Assembly: GCA_014730165.1 (NCBI GenBank)
Contig: WJIS01000096.1
Span: 1-46,681, forward strand
DNA: 46,681 nt
From: Promethearchaeota archaeon
GTDB lineage: Archaea; Asgardarchaeota; Lokiarchaeia; Sigyniarchaeales; SOKP01
Direction: 5' to 3'
A program made the position numbers and the translations under genes. This document shows positions 43,809 through 46,681 of the stretch, one piece after another. How positions within the stretch are numbered: the first letter of the stretch is position 1; every line of letters starts with the position of its first letter. The notes under the pieces were generated by a model, which saw nothing but the letters and a program-made list of their open reading frames with translations, searched no databases and was not told the DNA's origin.

Positions 43809-43821
43809 GTGAGTTAAAATT
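43809..43821 (+). promoter_or_regulatory. GTGAG ribosome site followed by ATT
   Basis: GTGAG (43809-43813) lies five bases before in-frame ATT (43819). The frame has no ATG, GTG or TTG before GTG at 43861, yet the first zinc-binding Cys pair lies in between. Confidence 0.4.
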
Positions 43822-44073
43822 TCTGAGAAATGTACGAGATGTGAAAAAACTGCTACAAGTGTGTGTGCGAAATGTGGGCACCCATTATGCGATGAGCATA
43901 AGAAGAAGGGAATTTCACTGAGAACTAATAATCCAATAATTCTTTGTCCTGGATGTCAGGAAAGTACATCTCATACTCTTAGGAATACAATAATTGGATT
44001 ATCTATAGGATTGATAATTATTCTAATAATTTTAGTATATTATCTGAGTACTCTATTTCCTCTTGGTTTCTAA
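43819..44073 (+). CDS. B-box-like zinc finger with C-terminal membrane helix; possible AUU start
   Basis: Read from ATT the protein has 84 residues. Cys and His residues follow the order CTRC, CAKC, LCDEH then LCPGC, i.e. a B-box/treble-clef-like zinc site of about 45 residues. A single membrane helix (TIIGLSIGLIIILIILVYYL) ends it. The first standard start (GTG at 43861) would remove the CTRC pair, so AUU initiation, or an alternative such as the codon before it, is favoured. It probably anchors a small zinc module at the cytosolic membrane face. Partner and function are unknown. Confidence 0.6.
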   Translation: MSEKCTRCEKTATSVCAKCGHPLCDEHKKKGISLRTNNPIILCPGCQESTSHTLRNTIIGLSIGLIIILIILVYYLSTLFPLGF

Positions 44074-44179
44074 GCCTTGATTCTTTAAAAGTTTAATTTT
44101 TCCTCTTAATTAGTTAATTTTAAATTGATATAATTTTACATATATGTTAATTTATTGAATTAGAAATTAGGTATATTTT

Positions 44180-45847
44180 ATGGAAAATAATAAACCTAAA
44201 AGAGAATCGATTAAAAACGAATCAAATACTTTTTTGAAAAAATACTGGTGGATGATTGCTTTACTTGGGATAATTATTCCTTCTTTTGTGCTATATATGA
44301 TTTCACTGTCAATTTTTCCGATCTCTTATGGACCTGATGGACCATATTATGATATTCATGTGAGGGAAGTTTTGAGAACGGGAATACCAGATACTTCGGA
44401 TCCTCCCCTAATATATTATTATTTAGCTCCATTTGTACTGTTATTCGGAAATTCTTATCTAGGAATTAAAGTCGGTATGGCTTTAATAGCATCGTTAATG
44501 GCAATCCCATCTTATTTATTGACTAGAATTTTTATTCAGAGAATTGATATTGAATCTAAAATCCCTGCTCTGCTTGCTGCATTTTTAATTACTATAAACG
44601 TATATAGCTATAGAATGATTGAGGATTTCATGAAGAATCTCTTCGGAACATTTTTTTTACTTTTCTTTATGTATTACTTGGTTAAATGGTTCGAAGATTT
44701 AAGAAAATGGAAAAAAAATGGAGTGTTAATGGGATTCTTTTTCATCTGTACATTCTTTTCACATGTCTATCCGGGTTTAGTTGCAGCAATACTTTTAATA
44801 GGTGTATTTTTCTTTAATCTGATTATTAAGTGGATAAAGACAAAGAAACTTCCGAAAACAGAATTACTATTGTTATTTATTACCGGACTATTCTCACTGG
44901 GAATAATTATTCTATTACTTATAATATATCCTTCTACAATAGAAAATATTTACAATAGATTGACAAGCTATCTCAATGGATTTATATCTGGCGTTTCAGA
45001 AGGTACACTTGAGAAATATTCAAATACGATCGCTAATTTAATAGTTTATTTGAATATTCCGTATATATTAGGGTTATTTGTTGCTTTTATGCATCTCTAT
45101 AAAGGTCTGAAAAAGCAAACAGATGGCAGAACTAAATTAGTTATATCTCGAAAAACATTTCTCGCTTGGCTCTATATTATTATAGCTATTTTGTTGATAG
45201 CTGTTATGTTAGTTCCAACTAGTTGGTCGGATAGATTTATATTGCTAGCGTTTGTTCCATTAAGCTTAATTCCTCCTCTCTTCTTACTCAAATTGAGTTC
45301 TTTTTTGAGAGATAGATATGAACCAAGAAGCAATCTCAGATATTTAGTAATTGGAGGAATCTCAATAATTTTTGCTATGATGAGTCTGATAAATGTTGTG
45401 AATTTTTGGAAAACTATGGGACCATCTATAACCATGAAGCAATATGATGAACTTCAAACAATACATATAAACCATGTGGATACCGGCAATATCAATTCCT
45501 CGGGAATAATAAATGTAGATCATTATCATTTCGGATATTGGGTAGAATATATCATGGATATGGAAGTTTTTACAGGAAATGCTACAACAAAAGCACCCAA
45601 TTATGTTGGAAGAGAGATTTATGGTATTTATATCATCATGATGGTCCCACCACCATTTCGAGCACCACGGCAATATCCTTGGAACCCCTTTCTACCTCTC
45701 AGTTTTCCCGAGACAGTGGAAAAAGTAAGCTATGATGGGTTAAAAGTTTCCCAACCAACTCCTCCACCCGCATATGGAATCCCAATACATATAGGAATCT
45801 ATTATGAAGTTAGATTATTATATTATGCTAATGGAACTCAAGCATAA
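44180..45847 (+). CDS. GT-C-fold glycosyltransferase-like membrane protein
   Basis: The 555-residue protein has about ten to twelve membrane helices and a short C-terminal soluble part. The first loop reads YGPDGPYYDIHVREVLRTG, then DTSDPPLIYYYLAP. This resembles the acidic first-loop motif of dolichol-phosphate-sugar (PMT/ArnT-type) GT-C enzymes, followed by SYLGIKVGMALIAS. Such proteins transfer sugars from lipid carriers outside the membrane. The donor and acceptor cannot be read from the sequence. The CD36-like protein's twelve sequons show that N-glycosylation is plausible in this organism. Confidence 0.7.
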   Translation: MENNKPKRESIKNESNTFLKKYWWMIALLGIIIPSFVLYMISLSIFPISYGPDGPYYDIHVREVLRTGIPDTSDPPLIYYYLAPFVLLFGNSYLGIKVGMALIASLMAIPSYLLTRIFIQRIDIESKIPALLAAFLITINVYSYRMIEDFMKNLFGTFFLLFFMYYLVKWFEDLRKWKKNGVLMGFFFICTFFSHVYPGLVAAILLIGVFFFNLIIKWIKTKKLPKTELLLLFITGLFSLGIIILLLIIYPSTIENIYNRLTSYLNGFISGVSEGTLEKYSNTIANLIVYLNIPYILGLFVAFMHLYKGLKKQTDGRTKLVISRKTFLAWLYIIIAILLIAVMLVPTSWSDRFILLAFVPLSLIPPLFLLKLSSFLRDRYEPRSNLRYLVIGGISIIFAMMSLINVVNFWKTMGPSITMKQYDELQTIHINHVDTGNINSSGIINVDHYHFGYWVEYIMDMEVFTGNATTKAPNYVGREIYGIYIIMMVPPPFRAPRQYPWNPFLPLSFPETVEKVSYDGLKVSQPTPPPAYGIPIHIGIYYEVRLLYYANGTQA

Positions 45848-46003
45848 ATTAATAATTATCTTATTTTTTTATGACTAATCATGATTCTATAGGTAAAAAA
45901 TAGAGGTTACTTAATAACTCTCAGAGTTTAATAGAAATACTCTAAATATTAACTTAAAATATAAAAAGATTAAAAGAAAAATTAGGGATAAATCTAAATA
46001 AAT

Positions 46004-46501
46004 TTAATCCCTTATTTGTAATTTAGGTTGAATTGGAGAAGCTCCACCAAAATTGGTGATGACTGGACAGTGTGTGAACACTTTTTCCATCATTTCTTCA
46101 ACCTTTTCTTTCGGAGCATTTGCTTTCACTCTTACAACAGGTTCTAATTTATCATAACCTGGGAGCATATCTTCATCAAGTCCAAAAATTGCTGCAAGAT
46201 TAATATGTCCTCTGGAATGAACTGTCATTTCCTCTATTTCAATGTCCATAATTTTTGCCCAAAATCGAGTTACTGCAATTATACACGCACCGATTGAGGA
46301 AAGGATTGCCAATAATGGAGAGGGACCCTCATCAGTTCCGTCCAGACCAGCTGGGGCATCAATTATGATTTCATGTGGTTTTGCTCCCATCGTGGTTCGA
46401 CATTGCAATCCATTATTTAACATTTCACATTTCACATTGAAATTTTTCTCTCCTTTTTCAATGTCAGCCTTTATAGCTTCATAAGTCTCTTTAAATCCCA
46501 C
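46004..46501 (-). CDS. OsmC/Ohr-family peroxiredoxin-like protein
   Basis: The 165-residue protein is OsmC-like, a homodimeric peroxide-reducing or thiol-handling family. The first catalytic Cys is in ILSSIGACIIAVTRFWA (about residue 73) and the second in VFTHCPVITN (about 149), both conserved. DAPAGLDGTDEGPSPLLAIL leads into the first helix. Start is GTG at 46501, with GTGAG five bases upstream. It stands alone, and nothing recognisable follows to the window end at 46681. Confidence 0.9.
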   Translation of the reverse strand: MGFKETYEAIKADIEKGEKNFNVKCEMLNNGLQCRTTMGAKPHEIIIDAPAGLDGTDEGPSPLLAILSSIGACIIAVTRFWAKIMDIEIEEMTVHSRGHINLAAIFGLDEDMLPGYDKLEPVVRVKANAPKEKVEEMMEKVFTHCPVITNFGGASPIQPKLQIRD

Positions 46502-46681
46502 TTTTTCTCACTTCGAATTTTTAATTATGAATAAATATTCACGAATATATATTCATAAATAATTCCTATTATAAATAATTAATTAATTTTCGAAAAATCC
46601 AAATTTCAATGTAAGAGTTTATCAAGAATTAAACTTTAGGAGATCTTTTCTCTGATTGTTGAATAAACGAATTAGTATTAA

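Overview
The window is A+T-rich, with short spacers, GTG/TTG starts next to GGTGA/GTGAG-type ribosome sites, and archaeal-type enzymes: tungsten aldehyde:ferredoxin oxidoreductase, DUF89 phosphatase, DtxR-type regulator and BKACE. These sit beside eukaryote-like proteins: a CD36/LIMP-2 homologue, an EEF1AKMT1/EFM5-like methyltransferase, a longin/roadblock-like protein, a B-box-like zinc finger and many leucine-rich-repeat (LRR) proteins. This mix suggests an Asgard archaeon, probably Lokiarchaeia. That is inference from protein content; no rRNA or marker gene is present.

Layout. 1-4.2 kb: a membrane protein fragment, a nucleoside hydrolase-like protein, a 3-hydroxyacyl-CoA dehydrogenase, the EEF1AKMT1-like methyltransferase and a BKACE enzyme. 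4.3-15 kb: a GPH-type transporter, a longin-like protein, a winged-helix sensor, a nitronate monooxygenase-like flavoprotein directly behind an 819-residue CD36-family protein, a DUF89 phosphatase, an SLC45-like transporter, and a small-protein/DtxR/DUF5320 group. 15-26.3 kb: an LRR region built from a duplicated cassette with intact, shortened and broken copies. 26.3-31.1 kb: aldehyde:ferredoxin oxidoreductase and a five-PAS histidine kinase. 31.4-39 kb: two crotonase paralogues, two GNAT paralogues, a thiolase, a URO-D/corrinoid methyltransferase-like protein and a HEAT-LRR-like protein. 39-46.7 kb: a serine beta-lactamase-like protein followed by an AmpG/PAT-like transporter, an alpha/beta hydrolase fused to a membrane domain, a zinc-finger membrane protein, a GT-C-type glycosyltransferase-like protein and an OsmC protein.

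How the genes fit together. The dehydrogenase, BKACE, two crotonases, thiolase and AOR fit anaerobic oxidation or cleavage of CoA-linked acids and aldehydes, but only short runs look like operons. The LRR region repeats a four-gene minus-strand cassette (small membrane protein, SDS22-type LRR protein, single-pass protein with a C-terminal CxxC, four-pass membrane protein), facing a plus-strand PIRL-type LRR protein. The two PIRL-type copies differ by exactly 14 repeats, and another LRR relic has lost exactly five. Several copy-A genes keep their frame but carry single premature stops. This cassette and the CD36 homologue are the two most unusual things in the window.
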